NCBI GenBank assembly: GCA_001580565.1
Contig: LRBF01000233.1
Span: 26,853-90,852 of the forward strand
DNA from: Caballeronia megalochromosomata
GTDB taxonomy: Bacteria; Pseudomonadota; Gammaproteobacteria; Burkholderiales; Burkholderiaceae
Direction of reading: 5' to 3'
DNA: 64,000 bases
The notes under the pieces were generated by a model. That model worked only from the letters and a program-made list of their open reading frames with translations, made no database searches and was not told where the DNA came from. This document shows positions 52,138 to 60,693 of this stretch, piece by piece. Both the position numbers and the translations under genes were made by a program. The first letter of the stretch is position 1, and every line of letters begins with the position of its first letter.

Positions 52138-53451
52138 TCAGGCCGGCTGCTGCGGCATCGGCGAGCGCGCCGCCTCGCGCAGACGCGCATGCGTGAGCGC
52201 CGACGCCCGCGCCGCGATCAGCGAGCCGAGCGTGATCTCCAGAGCGTCGTTCGCGAGCGCATTCATGAGCGCGGCGCAGTCCACCTGCGCCGCGTCCAGC
52301 TTCAACTGATACTCCAGCTCGGCGCGGTCGATCACGAACTGATCGAAGAGCATCGTCACCGTGATCTGATTCGGATTGGCGATCAGCACGTAGCGCGGCA
52401 TGCGCGAATCTTCCAGCCGGCCGATCCAGCCGAGCGCATCGAGCCGCGCGATCAGGCGCGTCGACGTATCCAGATCGCAGCGTGCCATGCTGGAAAGCTG
52501 CAATGCGGTGTAGCCGGGTTTGCCCTCGTCGCGTGCCTCGACGAGCCGCGCGAGGATTTCAAGCGCATCGAGCAGGTCGCTGCCCGGAAAATCACGCCGA
52601 TGATACTGGCCCGTGCGAATGGCGGGCAGCGCGGACGTGACCATCGCGCCGACCAGCGCGAACATCCAGCACAGATAGACCCACAGCAGGAAAACGGGCA
52701 GCGCGGCGAATGCGCCATAGACGGCGGTATAGGTGGGAATGCGCCGCACGTAATAGCCGAAGCCGCGCTTGCCGAACTCGAAGGCGACCGCCGCGATCAA
52801 TCCGCCGACGATCGCATCGCGCCACTCCACCTTGCAGTTCGGCATGTAGACGTAAATGATCGTGAAAGCGAGCGCCGTGAGCGGCAGCGAGACACCCGTC
52901 AGCGCCCATTCGACGATTGGCGGCATCAGGTTGTGCGAGCCCGCGAACGCGACCGAATGCGCGAACACATACGAGGAGATGGACAGGCTGCCACCGAAGA
53001 GAATCGGCCCAAGCGTGATGATCGACCAGTACACGAGCACGCGCTGCGCGAACGGACGCGCCTTCTTCACGCGCCAGATCACGTTGAAGGCGGACTCGAC
53101 CGTCATCAGCGTCATGACGGAGGTCACGAACAGAATGATCATGCCGACGGTCGTGAGACCCTTCGCCTTCGACGCGAACTGGTTCAGATATTTGAAGATC
53201 TGGTCGTTGATCTGCGGCGGCATCAGGTGCACGGCCAGGAAATCCTGCAGCGACGCCTGGAACGAGCCGAAGATCGGGAACGCGGTAAAGAGCGCGAAAG
53301 CGACTGTCGCGAGCGGCACGAGCGACAGCACGCTCGTGAACGTGAGGCTGCCCGCCACCTGCGCGACGCGGTCTTCTCCGATGCGCCGCGCGACGAAGCT
53401 GGCGAGGCGCCTGACCGCCGCGAGATCGATGAAAACGTGCTGCAAAAGCAT
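52138..53451 (-). CDS. YihY/virulence factor BrkB family inner-membrane protein
   Basis: A 437-residue protein. Residues ~1-290 form the membrane domain with about six helices (QVAGSLTFTSVLSLVPLATVAFALFTAF, GLTTVGMIILFVTSVMTLMTVESAFNVIWRVK, ILFGGSLSISSYVFAHS). The C-terminal ~130 residues look soluble and resemble a winged-helix region (YTALQLSSMARCDLDTSTRLIARLDALGWIGR). Family members were once called ribonuclease BN by error; function is uncertain. ATG 53451 was chosen; the frame continues to 54066 without support. Confidence 0.9.
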   Translation of the reverse strand: MLLQHVFIDLAAVRRLASFVARRIGEDRVAQVAGSLTFTSVLSLVPLATVAFALFTAFPIFGSFQASLQDFLAVHLMPPQINDQIFKYLNQFASKAKGLTTVGMIILFVTSVMTLMTVESAFNVIWRVKKARPFAQRVLVYWSIITLGPILFGGSLSISSYVFAHSVAFAGSHNLMPPIVEWALTGVSLPLTALAFTIIYVYMPNCKVEWRDAIVGGLIAAVAFEFGKRGFGYYVRRIPTYTAVYGAFAALPVFLLWVYLCWMFALVGAMVTSALPAIRTGQYHRRDFPGSDLLDALEILARLVEARDEGKPGYTALQLSSMARCDLDTSTRLIARLDALGWIGRLEDSRMPRYVLIANPNQITVTMLFDQFVIDRAELEYQLKLDAAQVDCAALMNALANDALEITLGSLIAARASALTHARLREAARSPMPQQPA

Positions 53452-53541
53452 TCTCCCAACGCGGCGGCCCGCACGCGCACAGCCGCGTCTCGCCACGAAA
53501 ATCACCCAATACCTATAATAGCCGTTCACTAAAAAAGCCTT

Positions 53542-54162
53542 ATGAACGACATCCTCGTGCTCTACTACAGCCGCCATGGCGCGACCCGCGAGCTTGCGCT
53601 CGCGATCGCCCAGGGCGTCGACAGCGTGCCCGGCATGCAGGCGCGCGTGCGCACGGTGCCGCCGGTTTCCACCGTCTGCGAAGCGACGCTGCCCGACATC
53701 CCCGCCGACGGGCCGCCCTACGCGGAATTGCGCGATCTCGAAGAATGCGCGGGTCTCGCGCTCGGTTCGCCGACGCGCTTCGGCAACATGGCCGCGCCGC
53801 TCAAATATTTCCTCGACGGCACGACCCCGCAGTGGCTTTCCGGCGCACTGGCAGGCAAGCCCGCCAGCGTGTTCACTTCGACCGGCAGCCTGCACGGCGG
53901 TCAGGAAAGCACCTTGCTCTCGATGATGCTGCCGCTCCTGCACCACGGCATGATGATCGTTGGCATCCCGTACACCGAGTCGCGGCTCACCACAACGCAA
54001 AGCGGCGGCACGCCCTACGGCGCGTCGCATCACGCGCGCGCGGGCGGCGACGAAAACCAGCGCCACGGCATTTCCGCCGACGAGAAGGCGCTGGCCGTCG
54101 CGCTCGGGGCACGGCTAGCGCGCACCGCACTCAATCTCGTGCGCGGCGCCCGCTCGGCATGA
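53542..54162 (+). CDS. wrbA: NAD(P)H:quinone oxidoreductase, WrbA type
   Basis: A 206-residue flavodoxin-fold enzyme that reduces quinones by two electrons and so limits redox cycling. The FMN phosphate loop is VLYYSRHGATRELALAIAQG; GLALGSPTRFGNMAAPLKYFLDGT, VFTSTGSLHGGQESTLLSMMLPLLHHGMMIVGIPYTE and GGTPYGASHHA are typical. It overlaps the DUF2069 gene by four bases (ATGA). Confidence 0.95.
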   Translation: MNDILVLYYSRHGATRELALAIAQGVDSVPGMQARVRTVPPVSTVCEATLPDIPADGPPYAELRDLEECAGLALGSPTRFGNMAAPLKYFLDGTTPQWLSGALAGKPASVFTSTGSLHGGQESTLLSMMLPLLHHGMMIVGIPYTESRLTTTQSGGTPYGASHHARAGGDENQRHGISADEKALAVALGARLARTALNLVRGARSA

Positions 54163-54569
54163 ACCGGCCGATGAACGCACCCGCCGCCTCAAACGCGCAG
54201 TCGAACGCCGCATTCGCGCTGGGCGCGCTTGCGAGCCTCGCCGCGCTCGTCGTGCTCGCGCTCGCCTGGGAGCTCTGGCTCGCACCGCTGCGGCCCGGCG
54301 CATGGGCGCTCGCGTTGAAGGCGCTGCCGCTCGCGTGCGCGCTGCCCGGCGTCGCGCGCAAGAACGTCTACACGCTGCAATGGGCGTCGATGCTCGTCCT
54401 TCTCTATCTGGCCGAAGGCGTCGTGCGCGGCATGACGGATGCGGGTCTCTCCGCTTCGCTCGCCTGGCTCGAAGCGCTTCTCGCAGTCGCATTCTTCGTC
54501 TGCGCGCTCGCTTACGTCGCGCCGTTCAAACGCGCCGCCCGGTTGAACGCACGTTCGAAAAAAAGCTGA
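54159..54569 (+). CDS. DUF2069 membrane protein
   Basis: A 136-residue inner-membrane protein with four predicted helices (FALGALASLAALVVLALAWELWLAPL, ALALKALPLACALPG, YTLQWASMLVLLYLAEGVV, LAWLEALLAVAFFVCALAYVAPF). LPGVARKNVYTLQWASML and LYLAEGVVRGMTD are typical of DUF2069. It is translationally coupled to wrbA, a pairing common in relatives. Function unknown. Confidence 0.88.
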   Translation: MNRPMNAPAASNAQSNAAFALGALASLAALVVLALAWELWLAPLRPGAWALALKALPLACALPGVARKNVYTLQWASMLVLLYLAEGVVRGMTDAGLSASLAWLEALLAVAFFVCALAYVAPFKRAARLNARSKKS

Positions 54570-54586
54570 CCGGCTCGTTTTTTCGA
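54555..54586 (+). terminator. Candidate terminator after the DUF2069 gene
   Basis: TCGAAAAAA (54555-54563) pairs with TTTTTTCGA (54578-54586), with AGC/GCT inside. The T run lies within the arm. The stem covers the stop codon and is A/T-rich, so strength is uncertain. Confidence 0.5.
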
Positions 54587-54728
54587 CGCCTGCGTCGTCA
54601 AGACGTGATGCTTTGTAGCACGAAACGCCGCCCGGCGCGCGTGCCTATGCCATTCGGACGAGGTTCGCGTGCGGCCTCCCTGCGCGATACTGTGCCCTAC
54701 GCCATACGAAAATCCTGCTTCTCTACCC

Positions 54729-56183
54729 ATGACCGCAACTCAAGCTTTTATCGCGGCCTGCGCCGACGTACTCGGCGCGCCGCATGTCCTGACCGGGGAT
54801 CACGATACCGAGCCCTATCTCGTCGACTGGCGCAAGCGCTATCGCGGCAATGCCTGCGCCGTGCTGCTGCCCGCCGATACGGCGCAGGTCGCGGCAGTCG
54901 TGCGGCTCGCACGCGAGCATCGCATCGCGATCGTGCCGCAGGGCGGCAATACCGGCCTCGTCGGCGGCGCGACGCCCGATGCGAGCGGCGCGCAGGCCGT
55001 CATCAGCCTGAAGCGGCTCAATCGCATTCGCGGCGTCGATCCGCACAACAACACGATCACCGTCGAAGCGGGTGTCGTGCTCGCCGAGATCCAGGCACGC
55101 GCGCAGAGCGCGCAACGGCTGTTCCCGCTGAGCCTTGCCGCTGAAGGCAGCTGCACGATCGGCGGCAATCTGTCGACGAACGCGGGTGGCACCGGCGTGC
55201 TGCGCTACGGCAACACGCGCGAGCTGTGCCTCGGGCTCGAAGTCGTGACGCCGCAAGGCGAGATCTGGGACGGCCTGCGCGGGCTGCGCAAGGACAACAC
55301 CGGCTACGATCTGCGCGATCTCTTCATCGGCGCGGAAGGCACGCTCGGCATCATCACGGCCGCGGTCATGAAGCTGCATCCCGCGCCGGTTGCGAAAGTC
55401 ACGGCGCTGGCCGGACTCGGTTCGCCGCACGCCGCGCTCGATTTCCTCTCGCTGGCGCAACATCACGCGGGCGCGCTCCTGACCGGCTTCGAGCTGATGT
55501 CCGATTTCTCGATGCGCCTCGTCGGCAAGCATTTTCCGCAACTGCGCTATCCGTTCGGCGAGCCGCACGCGCAGACCGTGCTGCTGGAACTCTCCGACAG
55601 CGAAAGCGAAGCGCACGCGCGCGCGCTCTTCGAGCGGCTGATGGAAGACGCGCTCGATTCGGGAATCGTGGAGGACGCCGTCGTCGCGGAAAGTCTCGCG
55701 CAGTCGCAGGCGTTCTGGGGCCTGCGCGAGCACATTCCGCTCGCGCAGGCAGAGGAAGGGCTGAACATCAAACACGACATTGCCGTGCCCATTTCGAGCA
55801 TCGGCCGCTTCATCGACGAAACCGATGCGATCATCGCGAACACGGTGCCCGGCGTGCGCATGGTGACCTTCGGCCATCTCGGCGACGGCAATCTGCATTA
55901 CAACGTGCAGGCGCCCGCAGGCGTCGATGCGAAGCAGTTCCTCGACGCATTCCAGACGCCGATCAACGCGCTGGTGTACGACCAGGTGCACAGGCATCGC
56001 GGCAGCATCAGCGCCGAACACGGGATCGGCCAGTTGAAGGTGGATGAAGCGATGCACTACAAGTCGCCGGTCGAGGTGCGGCTCATGCAGACGATCAAGG
56101 CCGCGCTCGATCCGGACAACCTGATGAATCCCGGCAAGGTCGTGCGCTGGAGCGCGACGCTCGCGAAGGAGAATATCGCATGA
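54729..56183 (+). CDS. FAD-binding oxidoreductase, D-2-hydroxyglutarate/D-lactate dehydrogenase type
   Basis: A 484-residue VAO-fold flavoenzyme. The FAD domain has IAIVPQGGNTGLVGGATPD and AEGSCTIGGNLSTNAGGTGVLRYGNTRELCLGLEVVTPQGEIW, with GAEGTLGIITAAVMKL. The cap domain has the substrate and metal histidines in TFGHLGDGNLHYNVQ and the HRHRGSISAEHGIGQLK end. This set matches D-2-hydroxyglutarate/glycolate dehydrogenase-like proteins; the exact hydroxyacid is uncertain. ATG 54729 was chosen; codons before it are unsupported. It overlaps the metallophosphoesterase gene by four bases. Confidence 0.9.
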   Translation: MTATQAFIAACADVLGAPHVLTGDHDTEPYLVDWRKRYRGNACAVLLPADTAQVAAVVRLAREHRIAIVPQGGNTGLVGGATPDASGAQAVISLKRLNRIRGVDPHNNTITVEAGVVLAEIQARAQSAQRLFPLSLAAEGSCTIGGNLSTNAGGTGVLRYGNTRELCLGLEVVTPQGEIWDGLRGLRKDNTGYDLRDLFIGAEGTLGIITAAVMKLHPAPVAKVTALAGLGSPHAALDFLSLAQHHAGALLTGFELMSDFSMRLVGKHFPQLRYPFGEPHAQTVLLELSDSESEAHARALFERLMEDALDSGIVEDAVVAESLAQSQAFWGLREHIPLAQAEEGLNIKHDIAVPISSIGRFIDETDAIIANTVPGVRMVTFGHLGDGNLHYNVQAPAGVDAKQFLDAFQTPINALVYDQVHRHRGSISAEHGIGQLKVDEAMHYKSPVEVRLMQTIKAALDPDNLMNPGKVVRWSATLAKENIA

Positions 56184-56983
56184 AGATTCGCGTGCTGTCG
56201 GACCTGCATCTCGAATGCGACGAACCGCTGGCAATTCCCTACGCAGAGGCCGATCTCGTCGTGCTGGCGGGCGACATCCATAACCACGCCGAAGGCTTGC
56301 GCTGGGCCGCGGAAAATTTCGACTCGGATCTGCCCGTCATTTACGTGCCGGGCAACCACGAGTACTACGACGCCGAATTCGGCGCGATGGAAGCGGCAAT
56401 GCAGGACGCCGCGCGCAGTGTCGACAACGTGCACTATCTGAACAACGCGTCGCTGGTGGATCGCCGTGGCGCGTGGCGCGTGCTCGGCACGACGCTCTGG
56501 ACGGACTTCGCGCTGTTCGGCTCCGGCGACGCGCAAATCGAGCGCGCCAAGGAGGCGTGCACGAAAGTCATGCTCGACTACAAAGGCCTGATTCAGCTTT
56601 CATGGCCCGAGCCGGACGGAGAACCGCGCGAGTTCGCACCCGACGATTCCCTCGCCCTGCACGAACAGGCGCGCGCGTGGCTCGAAGGCGAGCTCGCGAA
56701 GCCGTTCGCGGGCCAGACGATCGTCGTCACGCATCACGCGCCGATGCGCGAAAGCCTCGCGCCGCGCTATGCGGAAGATCTCGTGTCGGCGGGCTTCGTC
56801 AACCATTTGCCGTCGCTCGCGCGCGCGCCTGCCTCGCTGTGGATTCATGGCCATACGCATACGTCGTTCGATTACGTCGTCGAGGGCACGCGTGTCGTAT
56901 GCAACCCGCGCGGCTATTTCGACCGGCGTCGCCAACAGTGGGAGAATCCCGAGTTCGCGTGGAACAAGGTCGTCGAGATATAA
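56180..56983 (+). CDS. Calcineurin-like metallophosphoesterase
   Basis: A 267-residue phosphoesterase with the full metal-binding pattern: LSDLHLECDE (D-x-H), VLAGDIHNH (GD-x-H), VPGNHEYYDAEF (GNHE), VVTHHAPMRESL (HH) and WIHGHTHTSFDY (GHTH). The substrate is unknown; members act on phosphoesters from nucleotides to phosphoproteins. It is coupled to the flavoenzyme gene by ATGA. Confidence 0.93.
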   Translation: MKIRVLSDLHLECDEPLAIPYAEADLVVLAGDIHNHAEGLRWAAENFDSDLPVIYVPGNHEYYDAEFGAMEAAMQDAARSVDNVHYLNNASLVDRRGAWRVLGTTLWTDFALFGSGDAQIERAKEACTKVMLDYKGLIQLSWPEPDGEPREFAPDDSLALHEQARAWLEGELAKPFAGQTIVVTHHAPMRESLAPRYAEDLVSAGFVNHLPSLARAPASLWIHGHTHTSFDYVVEGTRVVCNPRGYFDRRRQQWENPEFAWNKVVEI

Positions 56984-57037
56984 AGCGTCAACGCGTCAGG
57001 AAGCACGGAACCGTGTTGGACTTTGCGGAGGAACGCC

Positions 57038-57748
57038 ATGTGCGGCCGAATCAGCCAGTACCGATTGCCGATGCATTACGCGCAACGCCTGCATCTGAAG
57101 AATCCGTTCGTGCTCGTGGACGCCGCCGACAGGCGTCCCGGCTATAACCTCTCGCCCGGCACGCATCCGCTCGCCGTCTATCCCGACGAAACCATCCGCG
57201 CGGTGCATTGGGGCTACTGCCCGCCCTGGGCCATCCAGAAGAAGTTGCCGCAGACCATCAACGCGCGCGTCGAGACCGCGGCGACGAGCGCGTATTTCAA
57301 GCATTTGTGGAAGAAGGCGCGCATTCTCGTGCCGGCCGATGGCTGGTTCGAATGGCGCATCGAGCCGCGCCCGGGCGATCCGGCGGCAAAGCCCTTCAAG
57401 CAGCCCTACTTCATCCGGCGCGCGGACGGCGAGCCGATGTATCTCGCGGCGCTCACCAGCATCCTGCGCGACGAGGACGCGGCTGCGGCCGGCGCGGGCT
57501 TCGTCATCGTGACGGCCGCGGCGGACGAAGGCCTGATCGATGTGCACGACCGCCGTCCGCTCGTGTTCGCACCCGCCGTCGCCCGACGCTGGCTCGATCC
57601 CGGCGCGTCACCGGAGGATCTCGCGACGCTCGTCAAGTCCGACGGCGTGCCGGCGTCGCACTTCGTGTGGCATCGCGTGTCGAGCGACGTGAATCGCGCG
57701 ACCAACGACGAGCCGCGGCTCATCGAGCCGCTCGAAACGCTGCTCTGA
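57038..57748 (+). CDS. SOS response-associated peptidase (SRAP/YedK type)
   Basis: A 236-residue SRAP protein that forms a covalent thiazolidine link with abasic sites in single-stranded DNA and shields them. After Met removal the catalytic residue is Cys2 (MCGRISQY). The active-site Asn lies in TINARVETAATSAYF and the Glu in LVPADGWFEWRI. The His typical of the site is in VHDRRPLVF/HFVWHRVS. GGAGGAACGCC precedes the ATG; a longer start would spoil the N-terminal Cys. Confidence 0.94.
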   Translation: MCGRISQYRLPMHYAQRLHLKNPFVLVDAADRRPGYNLSPGTHPLAVYPDETIRAVHWGYCPPWAIQKKLPQTINARVETAATSAYFKHLWKKARILVPADGWFEWRIEPRPGDPAAKPFKQPYFIRRADGEPMYLAALTSILRDEDAAAAGAGFVIVTAAADEGLIDVHDRRPLVFAPAVARRWLDPGASPEDLATLVKSDGVPASHFVWHRVSSDVNRATNDEPRLIEPLETLL

Positions 57749-57766
57749 ACGCCTTCCGCGAAGAAA

Positions 57767-57955
57767 TCAGCGATCGTACGGATCGCGCATGCGGCGCGCA
57801 CGCGCATCACGCTCGTCGTCGATGCGCACCGGCACGAGGCGCCGCTTCGCGTCGTGCTCCGAGCGCTCGCGCAAGGCGTTCAAGAGATCGCGCGACGCCG
57901 GAACGGCGATCAGCACCAGAAGCGTGGCGAGTGCGAGCAGAAGAGGCGTACTCAT
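57767..57955 (-). CDS. Small single-pass membrane protein, hypothetical
   Basis: A 62-residue protein. Residues 4-19 (PLLLALATLLVLIAVP) form one membrane helix and the rest is a very charged tail (DLLNALRERSEHDAKRRLVPVRIDDERDARARR). GGGATAAGTCAC precedes the ATG. It is not recognised and could be lineage-restricted; codon use fits real coding. Confidence 0.55.
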   Translation of the reverse strand: MSTPLLLALATLLVLIAVPASRDLLNALRERSEHDAKRRLVPVRIDDERDARARRMRDPYDR

Positions 57956-58072
57956 GTGACTTATCCCGGAAAAGATGCGGTGGAACCAGTGCAGACGTTA
58001 TCAAGCTGCGGACAAATCGTGAGTAAGCAAGTGTTGCGTCGCGGCTTTTTTCGTAACTGAACGCCCGCGCCT

Positions 58073-59011
58073 TCAGGTGACGACGAATTCCTTCAACGAT
58101 TCGGCGTCCGCCGCCAGCGTGTCCGGCAACGCCTCGCGCAGGAACTCCACCCACGTGCGAATTTTCGCGTCGAGATACTGGCGCGACGGATAAAGCGCGT
58201 AGACGTTCAGCTCCTGCATCGTGTACTGCGGCAACACGCGCACGAGCGTGCCCGCCCGCAGGCCCGGCAGCGCAGACGAAGTCGGCAGCACGCCGATGCC
58301 CATGCTCTCGCGGATCGCCACGACCATCGCCTCGGCGACGTTCACCGTGAAAGTCGACGGACCGAGGCTCACCGTCTCCTGACCGTTCGGGCCGTCGAAC
58401 ACCCAGCGATCCGGCGGAAACACCGGCGTCATCAGATGCAGGCAGGTGTGACGCACGAGGTCGGAGAGCACGTGCGGCGCGCCGTGCTGCTCGATGTAAG
58501 CCGGCGACGCGCACGCGATGCTGAACACCGAACCGAGCCGCGCCGACACGAGTCCGGAGTCGGGCAGATCCGACGCGAGCACGACGGACACGTCGTAGCC
58601 TTCGTCGAGCAGGTCCGGCACGCGCTGCGCGAGCGTCAGATCGACCTGCACCGAAGGATGACGCTGCTGATAGCGCGAGATCATCGGCACGACGTAGTGC
58701 TGGCCGAAACTCGTCATCGAATGGACTTTGAGCTTGCCGGAGGGACGCGCGTGGGCGTCGCCGGCCTCGGCTTCAGCCTGATCGACATAAGCGAGGATCT
58801 GCTCGCAACGTTGCAGATAGCGCTCACCCGCTTCGGTGAGGGCGATGCGCCGCGTCGTGCGGTTCAGCAAGCGCGCGCGCAAATGTGCTTCGAGGTCCGA
58901 CACGGCCCGCGAGGCGTAAGCCGTCGTCGTATTGAGATGCTGCGCGGCCGCGGTGAAGCTGCCCGCTTCGACGACCCGCACAAATACGCGCATGTTCTGG
59001 AGCGTGTCCAT
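58073..59011 (-). CDS. LysR-family regulator, AaeR-like
   Basis: A 312-residue LysR protein with HTH MDTLQNMRVFVRVVEAGSFTAAAQHLNTTTAYASRAVSDLEAHLRARLLNRTTRRIALTEAG and effector domain PSGKLKVHSMTSFGQHYVVPMISRYQQRHPSVQVDLTLAQRVPDLLDEGYDVSVVLASDLPDSGLV. It diverges from the efflux operon, the same arrangement as AaeR/AaeXAB in E. coli, so it likely controls that operon in response to aromatic acids (inference). ATG 59011 was chosen; the frame is open to 59104. Confidence 0.9.
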   Translation of the reverse strand: MDTLQNMRVFVRVVEAGSFTAAAQHLNTTTAYASRAVSDLEAHLRARLLNRTTRRIALTEAGERYLQRCEQILAYVDQAEAEAGDAHARPSGKLKVHSMTSFGQHYVVPMISRYQQRHPSVQVDLTLAQRVPDLLDEGYDVSVVLASDLPDSGLVSARLGSVFSIACASPAYIEQHGAPHVLSDLVRHTCLHLMTPVFPPDRWVFDGPNGQETVSLGPSTFTVNVAEAMVVAIRESMGIGVLPTSSALPGLRAGTLVRVLPQYTMQELNVYALYPSRQYLDAKIRTWVEFLREALPDTLAADAESLKEFVVT

Positions 59012-59049
59012 GGCGCTTTTCCGTCTATGAGAACTGTTCGTGGATCGAA

Positions 59050-59070
59050 TTGTTGCACGCTTGGCAACAA
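59050..59070. promoter_or_regulatory. LysR-type inverted repeat upstream of the efflux operon
   Basis: TTGTTGC and GCAACAA are perfect 7-bp arms 7 bp apart, in the divergent gap between the LysR gene and the efflux operon. The site contains T-N11-A-like spacing typical of LysR binding. Confidence 0.5.
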
Positions 59071-59085
59071 CGATTATCACAATCT

Positions 59086-59112
59086 CCGTAAGAATGCTTT
59101 GCATCCTTACGG
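59086..59112. promoter_or_regulatory. Second inverted repeat upstream of the efflux operon
   Basis: CCGTAAGAATGC and GCATCCTTACGG form 12-bp arms with one mismatch around TTT. It lies just upstream of a TATAAT box and could be the activation or operator site. Confidence 0.5.
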
Positions 59113-59113
59113 G

Positions 59114-59142
59114 TTATTCGACAATCCTCGCAAAAATATAAT
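59114..59142 (+). promoter_or_regulatory. Candidate promoter of the efflux operon
   Basis: A perfect TATAAT (59137-59142) has a weak -35 (TTATTC, 59114-59119) at 17-bp spacing. A weak -35 fits an activator-dependent promoter. Confidence 0.55.
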
Positions 59143-59179
59143 GACTTCCTTGAATCTAATTCCAATTTGGGAGTGAATC

Positions 59180-60691
59180 GTGCGAGGACGCGTGTCCAAA
59201 AGCGCTGCTTGTGCCGCCGTTCTTACAGCAATATTAACAATTGCCGGGTGCGCGAGCACGGGCAAGATCGCGCCGCAAGATTCGCTCAAGGATGCATCGA
59301 CGCTCGATGCCGGCAGCGCCATTCGCGCCGCCAACGCCGACGCCCAGTGGCCCGAAGCACAATGGTGGCGCGCCTATCGCGACCCGCAACTCGACGCCTG
59401 GATTGCGCGCGCGACCAACGGCAATCCCACGCTCGCGATGGCGGCCGCGCGCGTGCGCGAAGCCCAGCAACAAGCGGGCGTCGCGCGCTCGGAACTCCTG
59501 CCGCACGTCGACGGCGCGATGAGCGTCTCGCGCAAGAACTGGCCGAATAACGCGTTTTACGGCCCCGGTCCGTACGCCGACGCGACAACCTGGGACAACA
59601 CCGCCGGCCTCTCGCTGTCCTACAACCTCGATCTCTGGCATCGCGACGACAACAACGCCGAGCGCGCGCTCGACGTCGCCCATGTGCGCGCCGCCGACGC
59701 GCGCGCCGCGCAACTCGAACTCGAGACGAACGTCGTGCGCGCGTACGTCGGCTTCTCGCAGTCGTTCGCGCTGCTCGATATCGCAGAGGACACGCTCGCG
59801 CAGCAGGAGCGCATCGCCGATCTCGCGCGGCGGCGTCTGAAAGGCGGGCTCGGCACGCAGCTCGAAGTGAGCCAGGCCGAAGCGCCCCTGCCCGAGTACG
59901 AGCGTCAGGTCGATATCTACAAGGAAGACATCCAGCTCGCGCGCAACCAACTGGCCGCGCTCGCGGGCGATGGTCCGGGCGCGGGTGAAGCGCTCACGCG
60001 TCCCGCGTTGTCGCTCGCGACGCCGCTGCCCTTGCCCTCCGCGCTGCCGGCGGAACTGGTCGGACATCGTCCCGATGTCGTCGCGGCGCGCTGGATGGTC
60101 GCGGCGCAGGCGCGCGGCATCGATGTGGCGAAGGCCAGTTTCTATCCGAACATCAATCTCGCGGCTTCTCTGACCCAGGCGTTCGCGGGCGGCGCGCTGC
60201 TCAGCTTTCTGACGCGCGATGCGTCGGGCTACAGCTTCGGCCCGGCGATCTCGCTGCCGATCTTCGAAGGCGGACGCCTGCGCGCGCAGCTCGGCGCGGC
60301 GTCGGCGCAATACGATCAGGCCGTCGATCACTACAACGCGACGCTCGTCGCGGCGCTCAAGGACATCGCCGATCAGGTCGTGCGCGTGCATTCGCTCGAC
60401 ACGCAGCTCGACGCGTCCGCGCGGTCGGTCGCCGCCGCGCGCAAGAACTACGATCTCGCGAACGAAGGCTACAGGCGCGGGCTCACCGATTACCTGAACG
60501 TGCTCATCGCGCAGGCGCAGTTGCTCAAGGCGCAGGACGGACAGGCGCGCGTGCGCGCACAGCGCCTCGCGTCTTACGCGACGCTCACGTCCGCGCTCGG
60601 CGGCGGCATCGATGACCCGTCGAACGGGCCGGAGCAGACGGCGCTCGCGCCGTCGCGGCACATCGGACCGTTCAGCAAGGCGGGTAACTGA
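59180..60691 (+). CDS. NodT-family outer-membrane efflux lipoprotein
   Basis: A 503-residue outer-membrane factor of the RND/NodT family. The start GTG at 59180 follows GGGAG; the signal ends ILTIAGC, a lipobox with Cys about residue 24. Two outer-membrane efflux repeats follow (WWRAYRDPQLDAWIARATNGNPTLAMAAARVREAQQQAGVARSELLPHVDG, and the second from LPLPSALPAELVGHRPDVVAARWMVAAQARGIDVAKASFYPNINLAASL). It is the exit duct of the tripartite pump encoded with it. Confidence 0.93.
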   Translation: MRGRVSKSAACAAVLTAILTIAGCASTGKIAPQDSLKDASTLDAGSAIRAANADAQWPEAQWWRAYRDPQLDAWIARATNGNPTLAMAAARVREAQQQAGVARSELLPHVDGAMSVSRKNWPNNAFYGPGPYADATTWDNTAGLSLSYNLDLWHRDDNNAERALDVAHVRAADARAAQLELETNVVRAYVGFSQSFALLDIAEDTLAQQERIADLARRRLKGGLGTQLEVSQAEAPLPEYERQVDIYKEDIQLARNQLAALAGDGPGAGEALTRPALSLATPLPLPSALPAELVGHRPDVVAARWMVAAQARGIDVAKASFYPNINLAASLTQAFAGGALLSFLTRDASGYSFGPAISLPIFEGGRLRAQLGAASAQYDQAVDHYNATLVAALKDIADQVVRVHSLDTQLDASARSVAAARKNYDLANEGYRRGLTDYLNVLIAQAQLLKAQDGQARVRAQRLASYATLTSALGGGIDDPSNGPEQTALAPSRHIGPFSKAGN

Positions 60692-60693
60692 GC

